A stretch of DNA of 64,000 bases from Haloprofundus salilacus (lineage in GTDB: Archaea; Halobacteriota; Halobacteria; Halobacteriales; Haloferacaceae), in assembly GCF_020150815.1 (NCBI RefSeq), contig NZ_CP083723.1:310001-374000 (forward strand), written 5' to 3'. The notes under the pieces were generated by a model. It saw nothing but the letters and a program-made list of their open reading frames with translations. It made no database searches and was not told where the DNA came from. A program made the position numbers and the translations under genes. This document shows, piece after piece, positions 50,780 through 58,930 of this stretch (position 1 is its first letter; each line of letters starts with the position of its first letter).

Positions 50780-51640
50780 ATGCACGTCATCGTACACGGC
50801 GGCGCGGGCGGCACGCCGGACGAACCCGAACCCCGACAGGCGACGTTGGACGAGGCGGCCGAGACCGGCGCGGCGCTGTCGACGCCGCTTTCCGCCGTCG
50901 AGGAGGCAGTGAAGCTTCTGGAGTCGAATGACCGGTTCAACGCGGGTGTCGGAGGCGCGGTCCAGTCGGACGGCGTCGTCCGAACCGACGCGGGCGTGAT
51001 GACCAGCGACCGCGAAACGGGCGCGGCAGCGAGCATGGCGGGCGTCGAACACGCCGTCTCTGCGGCGCGCGTCGTCGCCGAGGAGACGCCGCACGTCCTC
51101 GTCGTCGGCGACCACGCCGTCGACCTCGCGGCAGACTACGGCGTCGAGACGGGCGTCGACCTCCTGACCGAGAAGAGTCGTGAGCGCTGGAACGACAGCG
51201 ACGCCCCCGAGGGAAGCCCCGCGGAACATCTGCAGTGGCTCCGCGAACGGTTTGGCGGCCACGACACGGTAGGGGCCGTCGCCGGCGACGGCGAGACGTT
51301 CGCCGCCGCCACCTCGACAGGCGGGCGCTGGTTCGCCCTCGCCGGACGCGTCGGCGACGTGCCTCAGATCGGCTCGGGGTTCTACTGCGCGCCTGCCGGC
51401 GGCGCGAGCGCGACCGGTGCGGGCGAAGACATCGCGAAGGCGACGCTCTCGCGCCGGGCGGTTCGACACCTCGAAGCGGGGTTGGGCGCGCAGGCGGCCG
51501 CCGACCGCGCGATGGCGGAGTTCGGCGAACTCACCGGTTCCGACGCCGGCGTCATCGTTCTCGACGACAATGGGGCGGGAAGCGCGTTCAACACCGACGG
51601 GATGCAGACGAGCGTCGCAACGAGCGCCGCGTTGCGGTGA
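50780..51640 (+). CDS. Isoaspartyl peptidase / L-asparaginase, Ntn-hydrolase (type 2)
   Basis: This 286-residue N-terminal-nucleophile hydrolase precursor has RFNAGVGGAVQSDGVVRTDAGVMTSD and the maturation site GGHDTVGAVAGDGETFAAATSTGGRW (Thr near residue 165). Autocleavage before this Thr would yield alpha and beta subunits with Thr as nucleophile. MHVIVHGGAGGTPDEPEP is the standard start (ATG 50780). It hydrolyses isoaspartyl peptides or asparagine in protein turnover. The N-terminal stretch AATG-type TGG loop and SFNTDGMQ-type end (SAFNTDGMQTSVA) are present. Confidence 0.9.
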   Translation: MHVIVHGGAGGTPDEPEPRQATLDEAAETGAALSTPLSAVEEAVKLLESNDRFNAGVGGAVQSDGVVRTDAGVMTSDRETGAAASMAGVEHAVSAARVVAEETPHVLVVGDHAVDLAADYGVETGVDLLTEKSRERWNDSDAPEGSPAEHLQWLRERFGGHDTVGAVAGDGETFAAATSTGGRWFALAGRVGDVPQIGSGFYCAPAGGASATGAGEDIAKATLSRRAVRHLEAGLGAQAAADRAMAEFGELTGSDAGVIVLDDNGAGSAFNTDGMQTSVATSAALR

Positions 51641-51694
51641 CTGCGGTCGTCCGGTCGTTCGCGGACGCGTCGCTCTCCGGTCGAGTCGTCGCCG

Positions 51695-51700
51695 AAAAAA
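51695..51700 (-). terminator. Oligo-T terminator of the secreted-protein gene
   Basis: On the minus strand TTTTTT follows the stop at 51729 by about 29 nt in GC-rich DNA. It may also serve antisense readthrough from the asparaginase side. Confidence 0.5.
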
Positions 51701-51728
51701 GAGATCTGCTTCGACGAGAGGTCGTCAG

Positions 51729-53219
51729 TTAGTTTCCGCTGTCGTTACCGCTGTTTCCGTTACCGCCGCTGTTTCCGTTGCCGCTGTCGTTCCCGGCGTC
51801 GCCGCTGTTACCGGGTGCGGTGTCGTTGGCGGAGACGGGAACCGTGTAGGTCGTCTTCGACGTGGTAACGATGTGCTGCGGCGAGTTCGTCCGCTCGAGT
51901 GCGGTCTGGCTCGGGCCGCGGACTTCGAGTTCTACCTGCTGAGTCTCGCCGGGTTCGAGCACGACCAGTTCACTGGTCGGTGCGCCGAGACCGGCGCGGT
52001 AGGAGATGCTGTCTGCGACCGTCTCGTTCGTCGGGTTGACCACCGTCACGGTGACGTTGTACGTCTCGTCGGCCGAGATTTCGGACGGTCCTTCGACGCC
52101 GGTGACGGCGAGACTGTCCCACTGCGGCGCGACGCGAACCGACGTCGTGCCGGTCGTCATCGACTCGACTTCGGCGGTGCCGACGTCGACGGCGTCGACG
52201 ACGACGACGTTGCCGCCGGCGCCGTCACCGACCTGCCGGGCGTCGTCGGGCAATCGATCGACCGCGCCCTGGACCTGGTCGTCGGATACGTTAGACTCGT
52301 CGAGCGTCGAGCGGATGGTCTCCGTGGAGTCGGTGAGTTCCTGGGATTCCTCCTCGGTCACTTCACCGTCTTCTATCGCCTCGCGGACGTTCGCAAGCTC
52401 CGTCTTCAGCTGAACGTACTGCTCGTCGGTGAACTGCTCGCGGTTTTCGTCGATAGCCATCTCCGCTCGGTCGATAGCCTGCAGCGCTTGGTCGGTGTTC
52501 TCACCGAGCGAGAAGTTCTCCGTTCCCTCCATGTCGTCGAACGCCGATGGCGTCGGCGTCGACTGCTGGAGCGTCTGGATGGTCAGCGAGTCGACTTCCA
52601 TTTCGTCGACGTTGACCTCGCGGACGAGGACCGTCGTCGCGTTGGAGTCGCCCGTCTGCGCCGAGTCGCCCTCGCCGGCCATCGAATCGTTTTCACTGGC
52701 CGCCGAGTCGCTCTCGTTGGCCGCCGAGTCGCTCTCGTTGGCCGTCGAGCCGTCGGACGCGCTGTCGTTCGAGAGGAGACCGGTCTGGTCGTCCTCAACG
52801 CTCACGTCGTTGACCGAGAGCGTGTCGACGCGGAGAGTGCCGATGACCACGCTACCGACGCTCTCGTTCGAGTCGAGGTAGCCGCGCGCTTGGGCCTCGT
52901 TGATGTCGTCGTCCTGGACCTCGATATCCTCGATGGAGACGCCGCTGACCTGGATGCTGTCGAAGGAGGCGTCCTCGAAGACACCCTCCTCGACGGTCCC
53001 TTGGTCACCGATCTCCACCTGCTGGACGACTAACCGCTCGACCGTGACGTTCTCGACGGTTCCGCCGTCTACCTGTAGCTCACTCACCGAAACGTCGGTG
53101 AACGTTACATTCTCGTCTGCCGTCGTCGCCGCACCGCCCATCGCGGGTTGAACGCCTGCTGTTACCAGCAGAAGCGCGGTTACTAACGCGACGGCCGTCC
53201 GTATGGTTGTGGAACTCAC
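51729..53219 (-). CDS. Large secreted acidic glycoprotein, unknown function
   Basis: This 496-residue exported protein has a signal peptide (about 1-30, hydrophobic core AVALVTALLLVTAG). Residues about 40-100 have a dense Val/Ile alternation (SVSELQVDGGTVENVTVERLVVQQVEIGD...GVSIEDIEV), like a beta-helix or beta-sandwich. A low-complexity Ser/Asp/Asn/Ala run (about 130-175) follows, coded in part by a 21-bp direct repeat. Then come a helical hairpin region (about 220-300), an Ig-like domain (about 355-460, ETYNVTVTVVNPTNETVA) and a Gly/Asn/Ser tail. Many N-x-S/T sequons suggest N-glycosylation. GTG 53219 is chosen because the box A is 26 nt upstream. Confidence 0.8.
   Translation of the reverse strand: MSSTTIRTAVALVTALLLVTAGVQPAMGGAATTADENVTFTDVSVSELQVDGGTVENVTVERLVVQQVEIGDQGTVEEGVFEDASFDSIQVSGVSIEDIEVQDDDINEAQARGYLDSNESVGSVVIGTLRVDTLSVNDVSVEDDQTGLLSNDSASDGSTANESDSAANESDSAASENDSMAGEGDSAQTGDSNATTVLVREVNVDEMEVDSLTIQTLQQSTPTPSAFDDMEGTENFSLGENTDQALQAIDRAEMAIDENREQFTDEQYVQLKTELANVREAIEDGEVTEEESQELTDSTETIRSTLDESNVSDDQVQGAVDRLPDDARQVGDGAGGNVVVVDAVDVGTAEVESMTTGTTSVRVAPQWDSLAVTGVEGPSEISADETYNVTVTVVNPTNETVADSISYRAGLGAPTSELVVLEPGETQQVELEVRGPSQTALERTNSPQHIVTTSKTTYTVPVSANDTAPGNSGDAGNDSGNGNSGGNGNSGNDSGN
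52699..52745. repeat. 21-bp direct repeat in the secreted-protein gene
   Basis: GGCCGCCGAGTCGCTCTCGTT occurs twice in tandem, with a degenerate third copy. It encodes Ala-Asn-Glu-Ser-Asp-Ser-Ala-type units on the minus strand. Such repeats can expand and contract. Confidence 0.7.
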
Positions 53220-53662
53220 GCTTTCAAACACCGCTGATTCGATAATAAACCAGAACGGCTGTTTTCACCCCACATGCGGAGCTTATCTCGCTAGCCTGTC
53301 ACTGTACCGTCACCGGGTTTTCTGCGAAAAGCTCTAATTACTGACTGTAGACTGACATTCTCGGCGGCTCGAACGAGGCCGCGCGACGGATCTCGGTCGC
53401 CGGAGATTGACCGCCTCGCTCGTCGCAGGACGCCGGTTTGGGAACGGCGTCTGCCGACCCCGATGAACGTCCGCCGAACCGCCGGCGCGACGCGACTCAC
53501 TGGTCGTCGACGAACACGTCGTCGTGGTCGACCGTCAACTCGCGATTGTGGCTCTCGGCCGCCGGTACCGGTTCCTCGTCGGGGGCGGCCCGGCGTGTCG
53601 CTCCACTGCGTCGCCCCGCTGTCCCGCAACCTCTTTGCCCCGGTCGGTCAAAGCCTGCGGGT
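53220..53662. other. Intergenic region between the secreted protein and map genes
   Basis: About 443 nt. The minus-strand box A TTTATTATC (53241-53249) serves the secreted-protein gene. The rest is GC-rich. Minus-strand frames ending near 53291 and 53497 are Arg-rich and start without promoters, so I do not call them genes. No strong structure was seen. Confidence 0.5.
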
Positions 53663-54553
53663 ATGAGCATCGGACATCTCGACGACGAGACGGTCGAAAA
53701 GTACCGCGAGGCGGGCGACATCCTCCGAACCGTGTTGGACGAGTCCGCGGAGATGATCGAACCAGGCGTAACGCAGCTCGAAGTCGCCGAGTACGCCGAA
53801 TCGCGCATCAAGGAACTCGGCGGGGGGTGGGCGTTCCCGGTCAACATCAGCGTCGACGAGGAGGCGTCGCACGCGACGCCCGCCCGCGACGACGACACCG
53901 AGTTCGGCGAGGAGATGGTCTGTCTGGATGTCGGCGTCCACGTCGACGGCTACGTCGCCGACGCCGCCGTCACCGTCGACCTTACGGGGAACCCCGAACT
54001 CGTCGAAGCCTCCGAGGAGGCGCTCGCCGCCGCACTCGACGCTATCGAACCCGGTGTGGAGACGGGTGCCGTCGGCGCGGAGATCGAGGACGTGATCCGC
54101 GGCTACGGCTACACGCCGATTCTGAACCTCTCCGGTCACGGCGTCGAGCAGTGGGACGCCCACACCGGGCCGAACATCCCCAACCGCGGCGCGGAGCGCG
54201 GCGTCGAACTCCAAGTCGGCGACGTGGTCGCCGTCGAACCGTTCGCGACCGACGGCAGCGGCAAAGTGACCGAGGGTGCGAAAACCGAGATTTACAGCCT
54301 CGAAAACGACCGCTCGGTCCGCAACCGACAGGCTCGACAGGTGCTCGACCACGTGAAAGAGCACTACCGCACGCTCCCCTTCGCGGCCCGGTGGCTCGAC
54401 GTTCCCCGCGCGGAGATGGCGATTCGCCGCCTCGAACAGAACCACGTTCTCCACGGCTACCCGGTGCTGAAGGAGGAGGATAGCCGTCTCGTCAGCCAGG
54501 CCGAACACACCGTCATCGTCACCGAGGACGGGTGCGAGATTACGACCAACTGA
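53663..54553 (+). CDS. map: Methionine aminopeptidase (type II, archaeal)
   Basis: This 296-residue dinuclear metalloenzyme removes the initiator methionine. Ligands are visible: His in ISVDEEASHATPARDDD (near 72), Asp in CLDVGVHVDGYVADAAVTVDL (about 92 and 103), His in LNLSGHGVEQWDAHTGPNIPN (near 161), Glu in VAVEPFAT (near 194) and Glu in SQAEHTVIV (near 281). The about 60-residue helical insert typical of type II (NRQARQVLDHVKEHYRTLPFAARWLDVPR) is present. The ATG at 53663 starts MSIGHLDDETVEKYREAG, the usual N-terminus. Confidence 0.95.
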   Translation: MSIGHLDDETVEKYREAGDILRTVLDESAEMIEPGVTQLEVAEYAESRIKELGGGWAFPVNISVDEEASHATPARDDDTEFGEEMVCLDVGVHVDGYVADAAVTVDLTGNPELVEASEEALAAALDAIEPGVETGAVGAEIEDVIRGYGYTPILNLSGHGVEQWDAHTGPNIPNRGAERGVELQVGDVVAVEPFATDGSGKVTEGAKTEIYSLENDRSVRNRQARQVLDHVKEHYRTLPFAARWLDVPRAEMAIRRLEQNHVLHGYPVLKEEDSRLVSQAEHTVIVTEDGCEITTN

Positions 54554-54633
54554 GCCGGTAGCTGCGGAAACGCACGTAACTCCGCTTCGGTCCTGTGAAA
54601 AGAATCGTCTCGACGGCTTCGGCCGGTCGCCGC

Positions 54634-55104
54634 TTACGCGCCAACGGCGCCGAGCAGTTCGTCGTACTCCGGTTCGTTGTCCGGTTCGTCGGCTTCCCAC
54701 GCGTAGGTGATTTCGCTGTCGTCGTTGACAACGTACACCGCGCGGTTCGCGACGCCGTGCAGACCCAGTTCTTCGACGTCGATTTCGAGGTCGTACGACT
54801 GAATCGTCTCCCGGCTCATGTTGCTGACGAGCGGGAACGAGAGGTCGTACTCCTCGCGGAACGCGTTCAGCGTGAACGGCGAGTCGGCGCTCAGACCGTA
54901 CACCGACGCGTCGGCTTCCTCGAACTCGTCGATGTGCTCTTCGAGCGAGGTCATCTCGTTCGTACACGGCGGGGTGAACGCGCCCGGGAAGAACGCGAGT
55001 ACGAGCGAACCGTCGTCAACCCGCTCCGAGAGCGTGAACTCCTCGACGTCGCCGTTTGCCACTTTGTTCGTGAACTCGAGTGCGTCGTCGCCTACCGAGA
55101 CCAT
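54634..55104 (-). CDS. Peroxiredoxin (AhpC/TSA type, AhpE-like)
   Basis: This is a 156-residue thiol peroxidase with the peroxidatic motif VLAFFPGAFTPPCTNEM (P-x3-T-x2-C, Cys near residue 46). There is no obvious resolving Cys, so it is probably a 1-Cys (AhpE-like) or partner-dependent enzyme. VYGLSADSPFTLNAFREEYDLSFPLVSNM and ANRAVYVVNDDSEITYAWEADEPDNEPEYDELL are typical. It detoxifies peroxides in the cytosol. Start 55104 (MVSVGDDALEFTNK) is preferred over the upstream GTG. Confidence 0.92.
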   Translation of the reverse strand: MVSVGDDALEFTNKVANGDVEEFTLSERVDDGSLVLAFFPGAFTPPCTNEMTSLEEHIDEFEEADASVYGLSADSPFTLNAFREEYDLSFPLVSNMSRETIQSYDLEIDVEELGLHGVANRAVYVVNDDSEITYAWEADEPDNEPEYDELLGAVGA

Positions 55105-55293
55105 ATCCGGCAGTTGGGGCGAGACGCGGATAAACCGCTCACAGGCCACCACGTTCGCCGCGAGCGTGAGACGTAAACCGACGGGGCCGTCCGTCGGGGA
55201 CGTTGTCCGTGGTTTCGTACGCTCCCCGGCGGGGAACGCGGAACGTCGCCGCTCTCGGGTGCTTCGAACGCCGGGAAAAACCGAACCCGTTCA

Positions 55294-55491
55294 CTACGCG
55301 TTGTTCATCCGCTGGGTCTTCTCCGTCCCGCAGACGCCGCAGACCGAGATGCGGTAGGGTTCGCGCGAGAACTCCGCGTTCTCCCGCTTCTGGCTCTCGG
55401 TTCGAATTTCGACACGGACGTTGTGAGTCGTCTCCCGCCCGCAGCGGTCACACGTCTCTGCCACCCCATCGGGTTCGGGTTTCGTCGCCAT
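55294..55491 (-). CDS. Small zinc beta-ribbon protein
   Basis: This 65-residue protein has two Cys pairs: TCDRCGRETTHNV (near 14-17) and ISVCGVCGTEKTQRMN (near 51-54). They would bind one zinc in a beta-ribbon. The compact body VRVEIRTESQKRENAEFSREPYR lies between them. Such mini zinc proteins are numerous in haloarchaea and, where studied, affect diverse phenotypes; the function of this one is unknown. The start at 55491 (MATKPEPDG) is chosen. Confidence 0.82.
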   Translation of the reverse strand: MATKPEPDGVAETCDRCGRETTHNVRVEIRTESQKRENAEFSREPYRISVCGVCGTEKTQRMNNA

Positions 55492-55923
55492 TTCAGGCAA
55501 CAGTATGGGTGAATTACGAATAAAGACACATCTCCGTTCCATCGATTTTCGACCGTTCATCGCAAGACGGCGTCGGGATGACCCCCCGTTCGGAGGGGTA
55601 CTGTTCAAACGGTTTATCGGCGTAAGACGGACGGTAAAACCGTCGTCGACCCCGTTCGTCGCCGTTCTCGGTATCGGTCGCCGCGGTCGTGTGGGCCGTC
55701 GCGTCCGTGCAGAACTGCCGGCGTTCGTGTAGAACCATCAGCGTTCGTGCAAATCCGTCGACGCCTACCCGGAACCGTTCGCGTCCGGAACCGTCGGCGG
55801 TCGTACAGAACTGTCGACGTTCGTGCGGACCTCCCGGCGTCGTCCGAGGCGACCGGCAGTTGCGGAGTAGAACTGACGTCGGCGGTGAGATACGCCTAAG
55901 CGAGTGGCGACTAAGACCGTACC
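55492..55923. other. Intergenic region before the HIT gene
   Basis: About 432 nt without a convincing gene. Its distal part carries the degenerate 20-bp tandem repeat described separately. TACGCCTAAGCGAGTGG (about 55888-55904) could be the HIT promoter, about 25 nt from ATG 55924. Confidence 0.5.
55702..55837 (+). repeat. Degenerate 20-bp tandem repeat
   Basis: Seven adjoining units can be aligned with a period of 20 bp (one of 16 bp). They are variants of CGTTCGTGCAGAACTGTCGA at 55702, 55722, 55742, 55762, 55782, 55798 and 55818. Spacing is conserved better than sequence. They lie in non-coding DNA about 90 nt upstream of the HIT gene. Confidence 0.65.
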
Positions 55924-56466
55924 ATGGACCAACTGTTCGCGCCGTGGCGCATCGAGTGGGTCGAACGCGACACCGACGGCAGCGACGGCGGGTGTCCGTT
56001 CTGCACGCTCTCCGAGGACGACGCCGACAGAGAGAACCGCATCGTCGCGCGGAGCGACCGCTGTTTCGTCCTCCTGAACAACTATCCGTACAACCCCGGC
56101 CACGTGATGGTCATCCCCTACCGTCACACCGGCGAGTACGCCGACCTCAACGACGCGGACCTGCTCGACCACGCGCGCCTCAAACAGCGGACGTTCGAGG
56201 CGCTTCGGACCGCCTCCGGTCCGGACGCGTTCAACGCCGGACTCAACCTCGGCGGTGCCGCCGGCGGTTCTATCGACGATCACGTTCACACCCACGTCGT
56301 CCCCCGGTGGTCCGGCGACACGAACTTCATGCCTGTCATCGGCGACACGAAAGTGCTCGTCGAAGCGCTCGAAGATAGCTACGACCGCCTCCACGACGCG
56401 TTCGCCGAGCAGGACGGCGCGGCGAGCAGAGGCGACGACGACGCCGTCCAGCTTCGGTTCGACTGA
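55924..56466 (+). CDS. HIT family nucleotide hydrolase/transferase
   Basis: This 180-residue protein has the HIT catalytic motif IDDHVHTHVVPRW (H-x-H-x-H, near residues 119-123). An upstream YNPGHVMVIPYRHTGEYADL matches the family core. A possible zinc site GGCPFCTL (CxxC near 23-26) is typical of the Fhit/Ap4A-hydrolase-like branch. It likely cleaves dinucleoside polyphosphates or AMP conjugates. It is flanked on both sides by degenerate tandem repeats and has no operon partner. Confidence 0.9.
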   Translation: MDQLFAPWRIEWVERDTDGSDGGCPFCTLSEDDADRENRIVARSDRCFVLLNNYPYNPGHVMVIPYRHTGEYADLNDADLLDHARLKQRTFEALRTASGPDAFNAGLNLGGAAGGSIDDHVHTHVVPRWSGDTNFMPVIGDTKVLVEALEDSYDRLHDAFAEQDGAASRGDDDAVQLRFD

Positions 56467-56501
56467 CGCGACGGGAACTCGTGTTCGCTCCCATCTCTCG
56501 G

Positions 56502-56570
56502 CGAACGGTCCGCCGCCGAACCGTCGACCGCCGGCGAACCGTCCGCTGCCGCCGAACCACCCGCTGTCTG
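56502..56570 (+). repeat. Degenerate 18-bp tandem repeat after the HIT gene
   Basis: Four units, variants of CGAACCGTCCGCTGCCGC, start at 56502 (15 bp), 56517, 56535 and 56553. They begin 36 nt after the HIT stop in non-coding DNA and share CCGAACCGTC-like blocks with one unit of the upstream repeat. Confidence 0.6.
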
Positions 56571-56652
56571 TGACACGCCTCGCGCTGGGCGAATCACCAG
56601 CGCTGACGGTCAGTTCAAAGCACCTTTGAGCGACGGTGTCCTACGACGACCG

Positions 56653-57588
56653 ATGGACCGGCAGACCGTCGTCAGGCGCGTCGGGGTAGTCGTCCTCGCG
56701 GCCAACCTCGCGCTCGCCGTGGCGAAAGGGGCGGTGTGGTACCCCACCGGAAGCCTCGCCGTCGGTTCGGAGGCGGTCAACAGCCTCTCGGACGCCGTCT
56801 ACAGCTTCGTCGTCCTCGCCGGTCTCTACATCACGACGCAACCGCCGGATCTCGACCACCCCCACGGCCACGAGCGAATCGAACCGTTCGTCTCGCTGTT
56901 CGTTGCCGTCGGCATCTTCGCCGCGGGCGGTGCGGTGCTGTGGCAAGCCGTCCAGTCAGTGCTCACGGGTAGCTACGGCGGGACCGTTGGTCTCACCGCC
57001 GTCGGCGTCCTCGTCGCCAGCGCCCTCGTAAAGTACGTTCTCTACCAGTACTGCCTCCGGGTCGGCGAGGCGCAGAACTCGCCTGCGCTCGTCGCCGCCG
57101 CGCTCGACAACCGAAACGACATCCTCACCGCGAGCGCGGCGCTCGTCGGCGTACTCGGCACCCGGGTCGGCGTTCCGGTTCTCGACCCGGTCGCCGCCGC
57201 CGTCGTCTCCGTCGGCATCGGCTACACCGGCTACGAAATCGTCCGCGACAACGTCGACTATCTCGTCGGCCGTGCGCCGCCGGAGGACCTCCGCGGCGAA
57301 ATCCTTCGCCGGGCGCTCTCGCACGAAGACGTTCGCGGCGCGCACGACGTCGTCGCGCACTACGTCGGCCCGGAGATAGACGTGAGCCTCCACATCGAAG
57401 TCGAAGGCGACATGACCGTCCGCGAGGCGCATGACATCGAGACGGACGTGGTCACGTCGATCCGCGAGATTTCGGAGGTCGACGACGTGTTCGTCCACAT
57501 CGATCCGAAGGAGCTCGGCGAGTGGAAAGACGACGACGAAACAGACCGGTTAGCGAGATGGACGGGCGTCGACAGCCGACGACGGTAA
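56653..57588 (+). CDS. Cation diffusion facilitator (CDF) family metal transporter
   Basis: This 311-residue protein has six membrane helices (first about 13-32, last about 168-190) and a C-terminal ferredoxin-like metal-binding domain (about 210-300, VVAHYVGPEIDVSLHIEVEGDMTVREAHDIETDVV). The helix 5 motif DNRND (DxxxD) is canonical, while the helix 2 site reads EAVNSLSD with Asn where His or Asp is usual. Histidines near LDHPHGHERIEP lie in the loop. It exports divalent metal ions against H+. The ATG at 56653 is taken over an upstream TTG. Confidence 0.87.
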   Translation: MDRQTVVRRVGVVVLAANLALAVAKGAVWYPTGSLAVGSEAVNSLSDAVYSFVVLAGLYITTQPPDLDHPHGHERIEPFVSLFVAVGIFAAGGAVLWQAVQSVLTGSYGGTVGLTAVGVLVASALVKYVLYQYCLRVGEAQNSPALVAAALDNRNDILTASAALVGVLGTRVGVPVLDPVAAAVVSVGIGYTGYEIVRDNVDYLVGRAPPEDLRGEILRRALSHEDVRGAHDVVAHYVGPEIDVSLHIEVEGDMTVREAHDIETDVVTSIREISEVDDVFVHIDPKELGEWKDDDETDRLARWTGVDSRRR

Positions 57589-57615
57589 ATCTCCGACAGC
57601 GCTCTTCTCGCTCAC

Positions 57616-58212
57616 TCAGAGCACACCTGTGACGACGAGGCGAAGCCACCCGAGCATCGGCACGCCGACGTTCGCTTTCGCGCGAACCTGCTCGGTCCGC
57701 ACCGGGTCGATGGAGTCGGTCGCCTGGTCGTAGTACTCGTTGCCGTCGCCTTTCGTGACGTATCCGGCGTGCGGAGCGGGGCAGTTGGCCAGTTCCGTGC
57801 AGTCGTCGACGCCGGGCGGAATCGCCGAGGAGTCGGCGCGTTGGTACCAGTTCTCGCCCGCCTCGACGCGGAAGTGCGCCCGGCGGAGCGTCGGCGCGCC
57901 GTCCCGCTCGGGACCGTCGAAGGCGACGACGTCGCCCGGTTCGCCGAATCGCTCGTAGGCGCTCGATTCGGCTTCCTCGACGGTCGTCACGCCGTCGGGA
58001 CCGGCCGTCCCGTCGTCGTAGCGGCTGACGTCGGTGACGAAGACGAGGTCACCCCTGTCGAGATTCGGTTGCATGCTCGCGCTCTCGACGGCGACCATCG
58101 GCGGCCAGACGCCAGCGACGGCGAACAGCGCCACGCCGACGACCCCCAGTGCGGCGAGCACACCGAAAAACTCCCGAGAAACGGGGTCACCGCTTTCTCT
58201 CGTTCCTGACAC
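57616..58212 (-). CDS. Signal peptidase I (S26), paralogue with displaced His
   Basis: This 198-residue membrane-anchored protease-like protein has an N-terminal helix (FFGVLAALGVVGVALFAVAGV) and the catalytic-Ser box VESASMQPNLDRGDLVFV. After the usual segment DVVAFDGPERDGAP the expected PxxxHRA reads TLRRAHF, so His is not at the standard position but three residues later. KGDGNEYYDQ with the conserved Asp is present. Thus Ser and Asp remain and the general base may be altered. It is a tandem paralogue of the 58286-58879 gene. GTG 58212 is chosen from a box A (CACTTAGC, 58233-58240); GTG 58227 is possible. Confidence 0.82.
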   Translation of the reverse strand: MSGTRESGDPVSREFFGVLAALGVVGVALFAVAGVWPPMVAVESASMQPNLDRGDLVFVTDVSRYDDGTAGPDGVTTVEEAESSAYERFGEPGDVVAFDGPERDGAPTLRRAHFRVEAGENWYQRADSSAIPPGVDDCTELANCPAPHAGYVTKGDGNEYYDQATDSIDPVRTEQVRAKANVGVPMLGWLRLVVTGVL

Positions 58213-58285
58213 GGCCGGCGGTACCACGAGTAGCTAAGTGTAGATTGGGGTGGATCGAGGGTCGGCCGGTCCGGACGCCGAGGGG

Positions 58286-58879
58286 TTACGGGCAACCGAC
58301 GTCGTCGAGCGTCGCCGACCCTTCGACGACGAGGCGAACCCAGCCGACACACGGGAGGCGGAGTCCCGCTTTCGCGCGGATCCACTCGTGTTTGACCACG
58401 GGGGCGATACCTTTCGCCTGGTCGTAGTGGTCGTTCGCGTCGCCTTTCGTCACGTAGCCGTCGTACGGCGCGGGGCAGTTCCGGAGTTCGTCGCAGCTAT
58501 CGGCGGTTACCGGGAGGTACGACCGATTCGCCCGGTCGTACCAGTTCTCGCCTGCCTCGACCCGGAAGCGGGCGCGGTGTATTATCGGCGTTCCGCGGTT
58601 CGGTGCCTCGTAGATTATCACGTCGCCGTCGCCGACGAAGCGCCGGTAGTCGCCGTCGTCGTCGGTGGTCACGACCCCCGCCGCGTCGGCGCCCGACCCC
58701 GAGAACCGGTCGGTGGCGGTGACGACGACCATGTCGCCTCTCTGCATGTGCGGGTCCATGCTCCCGCTCTCGATGGCGACCATCGGCGGCCACACGCCGG
58801 TCACCAACACGAGCACGAGAAACACCGCGATGACGGCGGCGACGGGTTGGAGGACGTCGTAGAGGAGGGAACGAGGCAT
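58286..58879 (-). CDS. Signal peptidase I (S26, Sec11-type)
   Basis: This 197-residue archaeal signal peptidase has one N-terminal membrane helix (VAAVIAVFLVLVLVTGVW). The catalytic set is complete: Ser in AIESGSMDPHMQRGDMV (near 41), His in TPIIHRARFRV (near 97) and Asp in VTKGDANDHYDQA (near 145). The active site would face outward and cleave Sec-exported proteins. It lies 73 nt upstream of the divergent paralogue on the same strand, an evident duplication. The acidic insert DGDYRRFVGDGD between Ser and His motifs is haloarchaeal. Confidence 0.92.
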   Translation of the reverse strand: MPRSLLYDVLQPVAAVIAVFLVLVLVTGVWPPMVAIESGSMDPHMQRGDMVVVTATDRFSGSGADAAGVVTTDDDGDYRRFVGDGDVIIYEAPNRGTPIIHRARFRVEAGENWYDRANRSYLPVTADSCDELRNCPAPYDGYVTKGDANDHYDQAKGIAPVVKHEWIRAKAGLRLPCVGWVRLVVEGSATLDDVGCP

Positions 58880-58930
58880 CTATTCGGGAGTGCGTGGCAG
58901 TAAGCAAGAGCGTTGCGGGACGGTGTCGGT

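Noticed and set aside
51417-53033. Plus-strand open frame (538 codons) opposite the secreted protein
   Set aside because: The minus-strand protein has a signal peptide, sequons and a box A, whereas this frame is Arg/Val-rich and starts inside the asparaginase gene.
53291-53629. Minus-strand ORF of 112 codons between the secreted protein and map genes
   Set aside because: It is Arg-rich, lacks a promoter at leaderless distance and has no recognisable motif.
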